Of a stretch of DNA of 64,000 bases, positions 63,385 to 64,000 are shown piece after piece. Position 1 is the first letter of the stretch. Every line of letters starts with the position of its first letter. A model generated the notes under the pieces. The model did no database searches, had not been told where the DNA came from, and saw nothing but the letters and a program-made list of their open reading frames with translations. The stretch covers positions 361,017-425,016 of the forward strand of contig NMRB01000208.1 of assembly GCA_002633025.1 (NCBI GenBank), in the 5' to 3' direction. The stretch is from Notospermus geniculatus (lineage: Eukaryota; Nemertea; Pilidiophora; Heteronemertea; Lineidae). Position numbers and translations under genes: made by a program.

Positions 63385-64000
63385 TGCGCCGGCAGAGATT
63401 TCTAATGGAGAGAATTCGATCGAAATCAACGTATAACGACTGGAAGGGGCAGTCTCCACGTCTTGCCGCACTTGTGATACACCATACAGAAGTCTAGTGA
63501 TGCTAGATCTTTGACTCGACAAGTGTGTGAATGGTCCAATACCACCATGTGATACCCGTACGGAGGATTTGGTGGTCCTAGGTCAGATCAAAATGGTGCA
63601 ATAGCTTTTCGGTCAGTTTTGTGCAGCTGACAAGAGGTACATTCAAACCAAATATGGTGATTCTAGGATATTAGTTGACTAGAATTGACGGCCTACCTTC
63701 AGGGTTACATTCATTGGACAAAACATTTGCCAGCCTGTTCGGCCCGAGTACACAAGGAGTGATACGGACATTCCTCTACATTATGCAGCCATTGGACATT
63801 GTTTTTGGACTGCTCTCAGCGCCCTCTTTGGAAGCAAAGGCTTATAAGTTTGTGTGTCTGCTATGCGTGTAGGAAGGCATGGGAACTTGTGGAACCATTG
63901 TAATGTGACCTTGAACAATCCAGGTCAGACTCTGACCTTGAAAGACATATGACCTTGAAATGTCATTGCCCAGCCTAATCTGGGAACCAATGCTTTGTTA
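63385..64000 (+). other. THSD7: 3' UTR / downstream sequence
   Basis: No AATAAA or ATTAAA is visible before the window ends, so the transcript end is probably beyond 64000 or uses a variant signal. No further coding exon recognised. Confidence 0.5.

Overview
The window is metazoan nuclear DNA: GT-AG introns, single-domain exons, tRNA-derived SINEs, many short foldback transposons and minisatellites, and no bacterial-type gene packing. The repeat landscape (foldback elements, tRNA-SINEs, dense CATG/AGGCCT-type words, apparent high heterozygosity) resembles a marine invertebrate. I cannot name the species or phylum from sequence alone.

One gene accounts for all the convincing coding sequence. 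It lies on the + strand from about 1.2 kb to beyond 63.4 kb and encodes a THSD7-type protein (thrombospondin type-1 domain-containing 7, the ancestor-type of vertebrate THSD7A/THSD7B). A putative TATA/Inr promoter and an ATG-free 5' UTR exon lie at 1141-1359. The start codon is at 4871. Exons 2-18 (5457-23912) encode about 22 alternating TSP1-type units. A 21.8 kb intron follows. An EGF-like juxtamembrane exon appears twice (45738-45956 and 50856-51074), then a transmembrane exon (55344-55434) and a cytoplasmic-tail exon ending at 63384. Every junction from exon 1 to exon 20 keeps phase, and the product is about 1550 residues if exon 20 splices to the 63213 exon. Two further candidate tail exons (58078-58193, 60359-60399) give different tail frames.

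The two EGF-exon copies sit in a ~4.6-4.8 kb near-identical duplication (43900-48475 and 48855-53654). A 379-base N gap separates the copies exactly at their junction, which looks more like two unmerged haplotypes than a true duplication.

Introns and flanks are filled with short non-autonomous elements. They include CAGGG-ended elements with 5-bp target duplications, foldback (hairpin) elements, tRNA-derived SINEs, a GC-rich cassette repeat present in two inverted and internally shuffled copies (38.28-39.61 kb), and many tandem arrays. I found no second protein-coding gene, no reverse transcriptase or transposase ORF, no functional tRNA or rRNA, and no CRISPR array.
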